A stretch of DNA of 64,000 nt from Streptomyces cylindrosporus (GTDB lineage: Bacteria; Actinomycetota; Actinomycetes; Streptomycetales; Streptomycetaceae): the NCBI RefSeq assembly GCF_022698165.1, contig NZ_JALDAY010000008.1, positions 248,001-312,000 on the forward strand, written 5' to 3'. This document shows, in pieces, positions 25,644-37,500 of this stretch. The first letter of the stretch is position 1; each line of letters opens with the position of its first letter. Position numbers and translations under genes: made by a program. The notes beneath the pieces are model-generated. The model made no database searches. It was not told where the DNA came from and worked only from the letters and a program-made list of their open reading frames with translations.

Positions 25644-26519
25644 ATGGAGCTCGGTCTCGTCGGCCTCGGCAAGATGGGCGGCAACATGCGCGAGCGGATC
25701 CGCCGCGCAGGCCACACCGTCGTCGGATACGACCGCAACCCGGACCTCGCCGATGTCCACAGCCTCGAAGAGCTTGTGGGCAAGCTCAGCGGTCCGCGCG
25801 TGGTCTGGGTGATGGTCCCGGCCGGTGCCGCCACCCAGTCGACGATCGATGAGCTCGCCGAGCTCCTGCAGCCGGGCGACGTCGTCGTGGACGGCGGCAA
25901 CTCCCGCTGGACGGACGACGAGAAGCACGCCGAGGAGCTCGCGGCCAAGGGCATCGGGTTCGTCGACTGCGGTGTCTCCGGCGGCGTCTGGGGCCTGGAG
26001 AACGGCTACGCGCTGATGTACGGCGGCGACGCGGAGAACGTCGCCAAGGTGCAGCCGGTCTTCGACGCCCTCAAGCCCGAGGGGTCGTTCGGCGCGGTGC
26101 ACGCCGGCAAGGTCGGCGCGGGCCACTTCGCGAAGATGGTCCACAACGGCATCGAGTACGCGATGATGCAGGCCTATGCCGAGGGCTGGGAGCTCCTGGA
26201 GAAGGTCGACTCCGTGACCGACGTCCGGGAGGTGTTCCGCTCCTGGCAGGAGGGGACCGTGATCCGCTCCTGGCTGCTGGACCTCGCCGTGAACGCCCTC
26301 GACGAGGACGAGCACCTCGACCGGCTGAAGGGTTTCGCACAGGACTCCGGCGAGGGCCGCTGGACTGTGGAGGCCGCCATCGACAATGCCGTGCCGCTCC
26401 CGGCGATCACGGCCTCCCTCTTCGCGCGGTTCGCGTCGCGCCAGGAGGACTCTCCGCAGATGAAGATGGTCGCGGCGCTGCGCAACCAATTCGGCGGCCA
26501 CGCGGTCGAGACGAAGTAG
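25644..26519 (+). CDS. gnd: 6-phosphogluconate dehydrogenase, short decarboxylating type
   Basis: 291 residues from ATG 25644 after AAGGAAC. The nucleotide site GLVGLGKMGGNM, the substrate motif VDGGNS and the GAGHFAKMVHNGIEYAMMQ segment with the catalytic lysine are present. At under 300 residues it is the short form, usually NAD-linked, of the enzyme that converts 6-phosphogluconate to ribulose-5-phosphate. The place between dnaN and recF is standard in Streptomyces. A frame exists 31 codons upstream, but the ribosome site favours 25644. Just past the stop, TAGTCCACA (26517-26525) resembles a DnaA box. Confidence 0.95.
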   Translation: MELGLVGLGKMGGNMRERIRRAGHTVVGYDRNPDLADVHSLEELVGKLSGPRVVWVMVPAGAATQSTIDELAELLQPGDVVVDGGNSRWTDDEKHAEELAAKGIGFVDCGVSGGVWGLENGYALMYGGDAENVAKVQPVFDALKPEGSFGAVHAGKVGAGHFAKMVHNGIEYAMMQAYAEGWELLEKVDSVTDVREVFRSWQEGTVIRSWLLDLAVNALDEDEHLDRLKGFAQDSGEGRWTVEAAIDNAVPLPAITASLFARFASRQEDSPQMKMVAALRNQFGGHAVETK

Positions 26520-26572
26520 TCCACAAGGGCTGTTGAGAACGGCCCACGACTTGGGGGAGGTCGGCACCGACC

Positions 26573-27694
26573 ATGCACGTCACGCATCTGTCGCTGGCCG
26601 ACTTCCGCTCGTACGCCCGGGTCGAGGTCCCGCTCGACCCGGGCGTCACCGCCTTCGTCGGCCCGAACGGCCAGGGCAAGACCAACCTCGTCGAGGCGAT
26701 CGGCTATCTCGCCACCCTCGGCAGCCACCGCGTCGCCTCCGACGCCCCCCTGGTCCGCATGGGCGCCGACCGCGCGATCATCCGGGCGCAGGTCAGACAG
26801 GGCGAGCGGCAGCAGCTGGTCGAGCTGGAGCTGAACCCCGGCAAGTCCAACCGCGCCCGCATCAACAGGTCCTCGCAGGTCAGGCCCCGTGACGTGCTGG
26901 GCATCGTACGGACCGTGCTGTTCGCGCCCGAGGATCTCGCCCTGGTCAAGGGCGACCCCGGTGAGCGGCGGCGCTTCCTCGACGAGCTGATCACCGCGCG
27001 CTCCCCGCGCATGGCGGGTGTGCGCTCCGACTACGAGCGCGTCCTCAAGCAGCGCAACACCCTGCTGAAGTCGGCCGCGCTCGCCCGCAGGCACGGCGGC
27101 CGGTCGATGGACCTGTCCACCCTCGACGTATGGGACCAGCATCTGGCGCGTGCGGGCGCCGAGTTGCTCGCCCAGCGCCTCGACCTGATCGCCGCGATCC
27201 AGCCCCTCGCGGACAAGGCGTACGAGCAACTCGCCCCCGGCGGCGGGCCGATCGCCCTCGACTACAAGCCGTCGGCGCCCGGTGAGGCGCAGACGCGTGA
27301 GGATCTGTACGAGCAACTGATGGCGGCGCTCGCGGAGGCGCGCAAGCAGGAGATCGAGCGCGGGGTGACCCTCGTGGGCCCGCATCGGGACGATCTGCTG
27401 CTCAAACTCGGTCAGTTGCCCGCCAAGGGGTACGCCTCGCACGGCGAGTCCTGGTCGTACGCGCTGGCGCTGCGGCTGGCCTCCTACGACCTGCTGCGCG
27501 CCGAGGGCAACGAGCCGGTGCTGGTGCTCGACGACGTCTTCGCCGAGCTGGACACGCGCCGGCGCGAGCGGCTGGCGGAGCTGGTCGCGCCCGGCGAGCA
27601 GGTGCTGGTGACGGCCGCGGTCGACGACGACGTACCGCACGTACTGACGGGGACCCGGTACGCCGTGTCCGGGGGGACGGTGGAGCGCGTATGA
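26573..27694 (+). CDS. recF: DNA replication and repair protein RecF
   Basis: 373 residues from ATG 26573. SMC-like ATPase head with Walker A GPNGQGKTN (about residues 30-38) and Walker B VLVLDDVFAELD (about residues 315-326). RecF, with RecO and RecR, loads RecA at gaps and stalled forks. Length is normal. The stop overlaps the start of the DUF721 gene (ATGA), showing coupling. Confidence 0.97.
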   Translation: MHVTHLSLADFRSYARVEVPLDPGVTAFVGPNGQGKTNLVEAIGYLATLGSHRVASDAPLVRMGADRAIIRAQVRQGERQQLVELELNPGKSNRARINRSSQVRPRDVLGIVRTVLFAPEDLALVKGDPGERRRFLDELITARSPRMAGVRSDYERVLKQRNTLLKSAALARRHGGRSMDLSTLDVWDQHLARAGAELLAQRLDLIAAIQPLADKAYEQLAPGGGPIALDYKPSAPGEAQTREDLYEQLMAALAEARKQEIERGVTLVGPHRDDLLLKLGQLPAKGYASHGESWSYALALRLASYDLLRAEGNEPVLVLDDVFAELDTRRRERLAELVAPGEQVLVTAAVDDDVPHVLTGTRYAVSGGTVERV

Positions 27695-28236
27695 GCAACG
27701 AGCCGGGCCCCGAGAAGAGTTCCGGGAAGAAGGCCCCCGAGCCGTCCGGCATCGACCTCGCGCGCGTGGCGCTCAGGGCGGCGAAGGAAGCGGCACGCGC
27801 GCGTGGCGACGCCGCGCAGCAGAAGAAGCAGGCGCGGCGCGGGGGCCTGCGCTCCGGCGCGGGCGCGGACGGCCGCGACCCCATGGCCTTCGGTGCGGCG
27901 ATCAACCGGCTGATCACCGAGCGCGGCTGGGAGACCCCGGCGGCGGTCGGCGGGGTGATGGGGCGCTGGCCGCAGATCGTCGGTGAGGACGTGGCCAAGC
28001 ACTGCGAGCCGGAGAAGTACGACGAGGACGAGCGGGTGCTCGTCGTGCGCTGCGACTCCACGGCCTGGGCGACGAATCTGCGGCTGCTCGCGCCGACGCT
28101 CGTCGCGCGCCTCAACGAGGACCTGGGGCACGGCGCGGTCCGGATGATCAAGGTGCACGGCCCCGCCGGCCCCGCCCGTCGCTACGGTCCCCTGCGTGCC
28201 CCGGGCAGCACCGGACCCGGCGATACGTACGGGTGA
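27691..28236 (+). CDS. dciA: DciA-like DUF721 protein
   Basis: 181 residues from ATG 27691, coupled to recF. The first 60 residues are basic and Ala/Lys-rich. The DUF721 fold covers about residues 68-155 (IVGEDVAKHCEPEKY, then RCDSTAWATNLRLLAPTLVARLN). DciA proteins load the replicative helicase DnaB in bacteria lacking DnaC. The assignment is by family and position, since the loader role has been shown in other bacteria. A hairpin terminator follows. Confidence 0.88.
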   Translation: MSNEPGPEKSSGKKAPEPSGIDLARVALRAAKEAARARGDAAQQKKQARRGGLRSGAGADGRDPMAFGAAINRLITERGWETPAAVGGVMGRWPQIVGEDVAKHCEPEKYDEDERVLVVRCDSTAWATNLRLLAPTLVARLNEDLGHGAVRMIKVHGPAGPARRYGPLRAPGSTGPGDTYG

Positions 28237-28253
28237 CAGACCTCACATCTGTG

Positions 28254-28287
28254 GGCCGTCGGCGGTCTTGGGACATCGCCGGCGGCC
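28254..28287 (+). terminator. Terminator after the recF operon
   Basis: 11-bp stem with one G-T pair (28254-28264 with 28277-28287), 12-base loop, followed by TTTG. Confidence 0.6.
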
Positions 28288-28634
28288 TTTGCTCCGTACG
28301 ACCGCACGCGGTTGCGAATCGCCACCTGACTCCCAAGTAGCCAAGGGTTGACAGCCCGAAGCGCTGAGTGCCTCCGTGAGCCTCTTGGAGCCCCGTTCCG
28401 CATATGGGGAGTCGGACGAGACCGGTTGAGGGCGCCACATGCGGACTCAGGTACCGGCAAACCCCCATCACTGTCGGCGCTACCGGTAGACTGGAAGCTA
28501 ATCCCGCCCCATTCGTGGGGACCGTCCGGGAAAAGCTGAGCAACGCTGATCAAGGCTTACCAACGCAACATGCCGCAGCCGCTCCGGCAACCCGCCGACG
28601 AGCCTGGCTCGTGCTGTGCCAGAAAGGGCGCTTC
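28288..28634. other. gyrB leader region
   Basis: About 350 bp with no convincing gene. The gyrB frame is open from 28404, but those codons do not resemble GyrB. It presumably holds the supercoiling-sensitive gyrBA promoter. I see only a possible -10 TAGACT at 28487-28492 with no good -35. Confidence 0.5.
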
Positions 28635-30695
28635 GTGGCCGATTCCGGCAACCCCAACGAGAACATCCCGTCCACCGACGCCGGCGAGAGCGACGCGGTG
28701 ACCTCGTCGAACGGTGAGGTCACCGCCTCCTACGACGCCAGCGCCATCACCGTCCTCGAAGGCTTGGACGCGGTCCGCAAGCGCCCCGGTATGTACATCG
28801 GCTCGACCGGTGAGCGAGGGCTCCACCACCTCGTGTACGAGGTCGTCGACAACTCGGTCGACGAGGCGCTGGCCGGCCACGCGGACACCATCGACGTGAC
28901 GATCCTGGCCGACGGCGGCGTGCGCGTCGTCGACAACGGCCGTGGCATCCCCGTCGGCATCGTCGCGTCCGAGGGCAAGCCGGCCCTGGAGGTCGTGCTG
29001 ACCGTGCTGCACGCGGGCGGCAAGTTCGGCGGTGGCGGCTACGCGGTCTCCGGTGGTCTGCACGGCGTGGGCGTGTCCGTCGTCAACGCGCTGTCGTCGA
29101 AGGTCGCCGTCGAGGTGAAGACCGACGGCCACCGGTGGACGCAGGACTACAAGATGGGCGTCCCGACGGCGCCGCTCGTCCAGCACGAGGCCACGGACGA
29201 GACCGGCACCTCGGTCACCTTCTGGGCCGACGGCGACATCTTCGAGACCACGGAGTACTCCTTCGAGACGCTGTCGCGGCGTTTCCAGGAGATGGCGTTC
29301 CTCAACAAGGGTTTGACGATCAAACTCACTGACGAGCGCGAGTCGGCGAAGGCGGTCGCCGGGGCGGACGAGGCCGGGGCCGACGAGAAGGCCGAGGTCA
29401 AGACCGTCACGTACCACTACGAGGGCGGCATCGTCGACTTCGTGAAGTACCTCAACTCCCGCAAGGGAGACGTGGTGCACTCCACCGTGATCGACCTGGA
29501 GGCCGAGGACAAGGACAAGAGCCTGTCCCTCGAGGTCGCCATGCAGTGGAACAGCGGCTACAGCGAGGGCGTCTACTCGTTCGCCAACATCATCCACACG
29601 CACGAGGGCGGCACCCACGAGGAGGGCTTCCGCGCGGCGCTCACCTCGCTGATCAACAAGTACGCGCGCGACAAGAAGCTGTTGCGCGAGAAGGACGACA
29701 ACCTCACGGGTGACGACATCCGCGAGGGTCTGACGGCGATCATCTCGGTGAAGCTGAGCGAGCCGCAGTTCGAGGGCCAGACCAAGACCAAGCTGGGCAA
29801 CACGGAGGCCAAGACCTTCGTGCAGAAGGCGGTCTACGAGCACCTGAACGACTGGCTGGACCGCAACCCGAACGAGGCCGCGGACATCGTCCGCAAGGGC
29901 ATCCAGGCGGCCACCGCGCGCGTGGCGGCCCGCAAGGCGCGCGACCTGACCCGTCGCAAGGGTCTGCTGGAGTCGGCCTCGCTGCCGGGCAAGCTCTCCG
30001 ACTGCCAGTCGAACGACCCCACCAAGTGCGAGATCTTCATCGTCGAGGGTGACTCCGCCGGCGGCTCGGCCAAGTCCGGCCGCAACCCGCAGTACCAGGC
30101 GATCCTCCCGATCCGCGGCAAGATCCTCAACGTCGAGAAGGCCAGGATCGACAAGATCCTGCAGAACCAGGAGATCCAGGCGCTGATCTCCGCCTTCGGC
30201 ACCGGCGTGCACGAGGACTTCGACATCGAGAAGCTCCGCTATCACAAGATCATCCTGATGGCGGACGCCGACGTCGACGGCCAGCACATCAACACCCTGC
30301 TGCTGACCTTCCTGTTCCGCTTCATGCGGCCGCTGGTCGAGGCCGGGCACGTGTTCCTGTCGCGTCCCCCGCTCTACAAGATCAAGTGGGGCCGGGACGA
30401 CACCGAGTACGCGTACTCGGACCGCGAGCGCGACGCGCTCCTGGAGATGGGCCGCCAGCGCGGCAAGCGTGTGCGCGAGGACTCGATCCAGCGCTTCAAG
30501 GGTCTCGGCGAGATGAACGCCGAGGAGCTGCGCGTCACGACCATGGACCAGGAGCACCGCGTCCTCGGCCAGGTCACCCTGGACGACGCCGCCCAGGCCG
30601 ACGACCTGTTCTCGGTGCTGATGGGCGAGGACGTCGAGGCCCGGCGCCAGTTCATCCAGCGCAACGCCAAGGACGTCCGCTTCCTCGACATCTGA
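28635..30695 (+). CDS. gyrB: DNA gyrase subunit B
   Basis: 686 residues from GTG 28635 with AGAAAGGG upstream. N-terminal GHKL ATPase (EVVDNSVDEAL and the GRGIPVG box), transducer domain, and Toprim domain with EGDSAGG and DADVDGQH for metal binding. The end is the usual tail ending in KDVRFLDI. With GyrA it introduces negative supercoils, and it is the target of novobiocin-type drugs. The open frame upstream to 28404 is not homologous and lies in the leader, so it was not used. gyrA follows after 42 bases. Confidence 0.97.
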   Translation: MADSGNPNENIPSTDAGESDAVTSSNGEVTASYDASAITVLEGLDAVRKRPGMYIGSTGERGLHHLVYEVVDNSVDEALAGHADTIDVTILADGGVRVVDNGRGIPVGIVASEGKPALEVVLTVLHAGGKFGGGGYAVSGGLHGVGVSVVNALSSKVAVEVKTDGHRWTQDYKMGVPTAPLVQHEATDETGTSVTFWADGDIFETTEYSFETLSRRFQEMAFLNKGLTIKLTDERESAKAVAGADEAGADEKAEVKTVTYHYEGGIVDFVKYLNSRKGDVVHSTVIDLEAEDKDKSLSLEVAMQWNSGYSEGVYSFANIIHTHEGGTHEEGFRAALTSLINKYARDKKLLREKDDNLTGDDIREGLTAIISVKLSEPQFEGQTKTKLGNTEAKTFVQKAVYEHLNDWLDRNPNEAADIVRKGIQAATARVAARKARDLTRRKGLLESASLPGKLSDCQSNDPTKCEIFIVEGDSAGGSAKSGRNPQYQAILPIRGKILNVEKARIDKILQNQEIQALISAFGTGVHEDFDIEKLRYHKIILMADADVDGQHINTLLLTFLFRFMRPLVEAGHVFLSRPPLYKIKWGRDDTEYAYSDRERDALLEMGRQRGKRVREDSIQRFKGLGEMNAEELRVTTMDQEHRVLGQVTLDDAAQADDLFSVLMGEDVEARRQFIQRNAKDVRFLDI

Positions 30696-30737
30696 GTCGG
30701 TCTCAGCTGACCGCACCAGGAAGGATCTTCACCAGCA

Positions 30738-33332
<2,595 letters not shown>

Positions 33333-33350
33333 CACGAGGAGTGAGTCATC

Positions 33351-34181
33351 GTGAGCGGAGCCACGGGCGCCGGATCGGCCGGTACCTCCACCGGGTCCTC
33401 CCCGGGTACGGAGACGGACGGCGGCGGCCGTGGCTCCGCCGCGCGTGCGGCCGACCCGCACACGACCCAACTTCGCAAGGTCGAGGCGGACCCGACCAGT
33501 CCGTCCTCGTCCGACAAGCAGGGTTCCCAGCAGGGATCCAGGCAGGGATCACAGGGGGGAACTGTGACGGACACCCGAGGCCCGCAGACCCAGCAGGCGG
33601 CTCCGGCCGCCGCGGGCGCGCCGCCCCAGCCGCCGGTGCAGCCCGCGCCGCCGCAGCAGCAGACGGCCTCCCCGCTCCCCGGTGAGCGGCAGCCGCAGCA
33701 GCAGCCCGCCGCGCCGTACCACCCGCCGCAGGCCTACCCGAGCCAGGCGGCGGCCCAGGCGCCGGCCGGCGCGGTCCGCAGGCCGCGCACCGGCGCCCGC
33801 ACCACGCCCCGCATCCGCAAGGCACGGCTGCGGGTGGCCAAGGCCGACCCGTGGTCGGTGATGAAGGTCAGCTTCCTGCTCTCCATCGCGCTGGGCATCT
33901 GCACGGTCGTCGCCTCCGCCGTGCTGTGGATGGTCATGGACGCGATGGGCGTTTTCTCCTCCGTCGGCGGCACCATCTCCGAGGCGACCGGCTCGAACGA
34001 GTCCAACGGCTTCGACCTGCAGTCCTTCCTGTCCCTCCCGCACGTCCTGACGTTCACGTCGATCATCGCGGTCATCGACGTCGTCCTCGCGACGGCCCTC
34101 GCGACCCTCGGCGCGTTCATCTACAACCTCTCCGCCGGCTTCGTCGGCGGCATCGAGCTGACGCTCGCCGAGGACGAGTGA
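33351..34181 (+). CDS. DUF3566 transmembrane protein
   Basis: 276 residues from GTG 33351, 18 bases after gyrA. The first 150 residues are a Pro/Gln/Ser-rich cytoplasmic tail ending in a basic stretch. The DUF3566 domain (about residues 158-274) contains two membrane helices (around FLLSIALGICTVVASAVLW and IIAVIDVVLATALATLGAFIYNL) joined by an outside loop. It is the counterpart of Rv0007, found after gyrA in most actinobacteria. Function unknown, but the linkage with gyrase is strong. Confidence 0.88.
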   Translation: MSGATGAGSAGTSTGSSPGTETDGGGRGSAARAADPHTTQLRKVEADPTSPSSSDKQGSQQGSRQGSQGGTVTDTRGPQTQQAAPAAAGAPPQPPVQPAPPQQQTASPLPGERQPQQQPAAPYHPPQAYPSQAAAQAPAGAVRRPRTGARTTPRIRKARLRVAKADPWSVMKVSFLLSIALGICTVVASAVLWMVMDAMGVFSSVGGTISEATGSNESNGFDLQSFLSLPHVLTFTSIIAVIDVVLATALATLGAFIYNLSAGFVGGIELTLAEDE

Positions 34182-34214
34182 CGGACGTCGCTGATCAGCT
34201 GCGGATTACCGATT

Positions 34215-34243
34215 TTGGGACTGCCTGGGCCATGCGCTAATCT
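34215..34243 (+). promoter_or_regulatory. tRNA-Ile promoter
   Basis: TTGGGA (34215-34220), 17-base spacer, TAATCT (34238-34243), 40 bases before the tRNA. Confidence 0.65.
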
Positions 34244-34283
34244 TCAGGAGTCAGCGCGCGGGACACACACCGCAGAGCGCGGC

Positions 34284-34357
34284 GGGGCTATAGCTCAGTT
34301 GGTTAGAGCGCATCCCTGATAAGGATGAGGCCACAGGTTCAAATCCTGTTAGCCCCA
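34284..34357 (+). tRNA. tRNA-Ile (GAU)
   Basis: 74-nt cloverleaf. Acceptor GGGGCTA pairs with TAGCCCC, the anticodon GAT sits in CTGATAA, and the T arm is GGTTCAAATCC. The discriminator is A; CCA is not encoded. The terminator follows within 10 bases. Confidence 0.97.
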
Positions 34358-34364
34358 CCGGACA

Positions 34365-34400
34365 AAGAGACCCCCGGTCCACTCGGACCGGGGGTCTCTT
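34365..34400 (+). terminator. tRNA-Ile terminator
   Basis: 16-bp perfect stem, 4-base loop. Confidence 0.9.
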
Positions 34401-34569
34401 GCATGCGCCCTCGGCATCGGGTGCGCGGGTACGAAAAGACCCGACCGCTGGCGACGGGGGATGCACCAGCGGTCGGGCTATGGCCAAGGGTAACAAGGTC
34501 GGTTGCGCGGTGGGAGCCAACTGTTCGGGGTGGTCCGAGAGTTGTGATCCGGATCACCGGGTTCCGCGG

Positions 34570-37500
34570 TCAGTCGCCTTCGCACGGGGGGTCGTACGAG
34601 AGTCTGGGCAGGTATTCGTGCCACTTGCCCGGCGTCAGGACGCCATGTGTGGTCGAGCAGATGCGGGCGATGGCCGCGTCGACGTCGAGGTTCCACAGGC
34701 GGACCGTGTCGGAGCCGCTGGAGACGCCGAGGAGGTTGCTGGTGGGGCTGAAGGCGAGGAAGTGGCCGGTCCTGGCGTTCGGGCTCATCGACTGGCCGAT
34801 GGGGGCCGCGTCCGACGGGTCGGCGACGTTCCACAGGCGGACCGTGTTGTCGTTGCCGCCGCTGGCCAGGGTGCGGCCGTCCCGGCCGAAGGTCAGCGAG
34901 ACGACCGCCTCGGAGTGGCCGGTGAGCGGCGGGCCCAGGGACCTCGCCTTCGCGGGGTCGGAGGTGTCCCACAGGCGGACGGTGTCGTCGTCGCTGCCGC
35001 TGGCCAGGGTGTGGCCGTCCGGTGTGAAGGCCAGGGCGTTGACCGGGCCGTGGTGGCCCGTGAGGGGCTTGCCGAGCAGTGTCGGCCGGGTGGCGTCGCG
35101 CACGCTCCACAGGCGGATGGCGCCCTCCTCGCTGCCCGCGGCGAGGGCGTGGCCGTCCGGGGTGAAGGCGAGGGAGTCGATGAAGCCGCCCGGACCGGTG
35201 AGGGGCTCGCCGAGCGGCTTCGCGTGGGCCGGGTCGGCGACGTTCCACAGCCGGATCGTGCGGTCCTCGTAGGCGGTGGCGAGGATGCGGCCGTCGGGGC
35301 TGTAGGCGATCGCCTCGGGGCCCATGAAACGGGTCTTGAGGATGATGTCCGCCCTGGTCGGGACCGGGTGGGCCGGGTCGGTGACGTTCCACAGCGCCAC
35401 CGAGCGCTGGCCGGTCAGGACGGCGAGGGTGCGGCCGTCGGGCGAGAACACCGGGGAGGGGTCGCCGTTGCCCGCGGTCATGAACGGCTTGCCCAGCAGC
35501 ACCGGCCGGGCGGCGTCGCGCACGTCCCACAGCCGCACGCGTCCGTCGCTCGCGGCCGTGGCCAGCACCTTGCCGTCCGGGCGGAAGGTGCCGCGGCCGC
35601 CGATCATGTCCGAGGTCGGCAGCGACCACAGGCGGACCTTGCTGTCGCCGCTGCCGGTCGCGAGGGTCTTGCCGTCGGGGCTGAAGCCGAGGGCGTACAT
35701 CTCGCCGCTGCCGCCCGCGAGCGGCTCGCCGATCTGGGAGGGGTAGGCGGGATCGCGGACGTTCCACAGGCTGGCCGTGCTGTCGGCGCTGCCGGCCGCG
35801 AGCATGCTGCCGTCGGGGCTGAAGGCCACCGACCAGACCAGGCCGGTGTGCCCGGTCAGCGGGGAGCCGATGGCCTGCGCGTGGGCGGGGTCGGCCACGT
35901 TCCACAGCCGTACCGTGTCGTCGGCGCTGCCGCTGGCCAGCGTCTTCCCGTCCGGGCTGAAGGCCACGGAGTGGACGGTGGAGGAGTGGCCGGTCAGGGT
36001 CGGGCCGGTCCGCTCGGGCCTGCTCGGGTCGGCGATGTTCCACAGCATCACCGTGTTGTCGTCGCCGCCCGCGGCGATGGTCCCGCCGTCCGGGCTGAAG
36101 GCGATGGAGCGCACGGCGGCGGTGTGGCCGGTCAGGGTGGACAGCGACGTCGGGTGGGTACGGTCCCGCATGTCCCACAGGCGGACGGTGTGGTCCTCGT
36201 TCGCGGTGGCCAGGGTGTGGCCGTCCGGGGCGAAGGCGATCAGGTAGATCGTGCCGTCGTGGCCGGTCAGCGGGGCGCCCAGGGACTTCGGACGGCTCGG
36301 GTCGCTGACGTCCCACAGCCGTACCGTGCCGTCGTCCGAGGCGCTGGCGAGGGTCTTGCCGTCGGGGCTGAAGATCGCGCTGCTGACCCAACTGGTGTGC
36401 CCGGTCAGCGGCTTGCCCAGCGCCTTCGGGCGGGTGCGGTCGCGCACGTCCCACAGGCGTACGGTCCGGTCGGCGCTGGCGGTGGCCAGCAGGCGGCCGT
36501 TCGGGCTGAAGGTCGTCAGGTAGACGGCGCCCCTGTGGCCGGAGAGCGGGGTGGCCAGCGGGGCGTTGACGATCGAGAGCAGCCGGTTGTTCGTACCGGC
36601 GTCGCCCGAGCGCAGCCGGTGGGCGACCAGGTCCAGCTGGGCGGAGAGCGACGGGTCCGTGTACTGCACTCGGTCCGCCTCCGCGAGCACCTGCTCGAAC
36701 ACGGCGTCGTCCCGCTGCTGCCACGCCACCACCGCGGCCCCGCCGGCGAGCACGGCCAGCGCCACCAGGGCCGCCACCGCGCTCCGGCCGATCCAGACCA
36801 TACGGCGGCGCAGCCGGACCGAGGCCGCCAGGAACTCCACCGCGCTGCGGGTCAGGAAGGTGTCGCCGGCCGACTTCGCCCAGGTGTGGGCCTGTTCCAG
36901 CCGGGAGCCGCGGTAGAGCAGCGAGGAGTCGCGCCCCGAGCTCTCCCAGGCGTGCCCGTCCTCCTCCAGCCGCTGGCGCAGCAGATGGTCGCCGCGGTCC
37001 TCGTCGATCCACTCGCGCAGCCGCGGCCAGGCGTGCAGCAGCGCCTCGTGGGTGATCTCCACGGTCTCCGCGTCCAGCGTCACAAGCCGGGCCCGGACCA
37101 GCGCCTCCAGGGACTCCTCCGTCTTGCCGGGGTCGGCCGACTCCTGGGCCAGCTGGCGCCGGGTGCCGCGCCGGCGCGTGGCCTGTGTGTCCTCGCCGAG
37201 CCGCACGAGCCGCAGCAACAGCAGCCGCGCGGCCGTCCGCGCCGCCGGGTCGAGGCCGGACCAGGCGCGCTCGGCGGTCGCCGCCACCGCGCCCTGGATG
37301 CCGCCCGCAGCGCGGTAGCCGGCCAGCGTCAGCCGGACGCCCTTGCGCCGCTGCCAGGTCGCGAGCAGGGCGTGCGACAGCAGCGGCAGCGCGCCGGCGT
37401 CGTGCGCCCCGCGCGGGCCGTCGGCGCTCACCTCGCGCACGATCAGCTCGGCAAGGCCCGGCTCCAGCTCCAGGCCGACGGCCTTGGCGGGGCCGGTCAC

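Noticed and set aside
28404..28634. An N-terminal extension of GyrB by 77 residues
   Set aside because: The added residues do not resemble GyrB, and a ribosome site marks GTG 28635.
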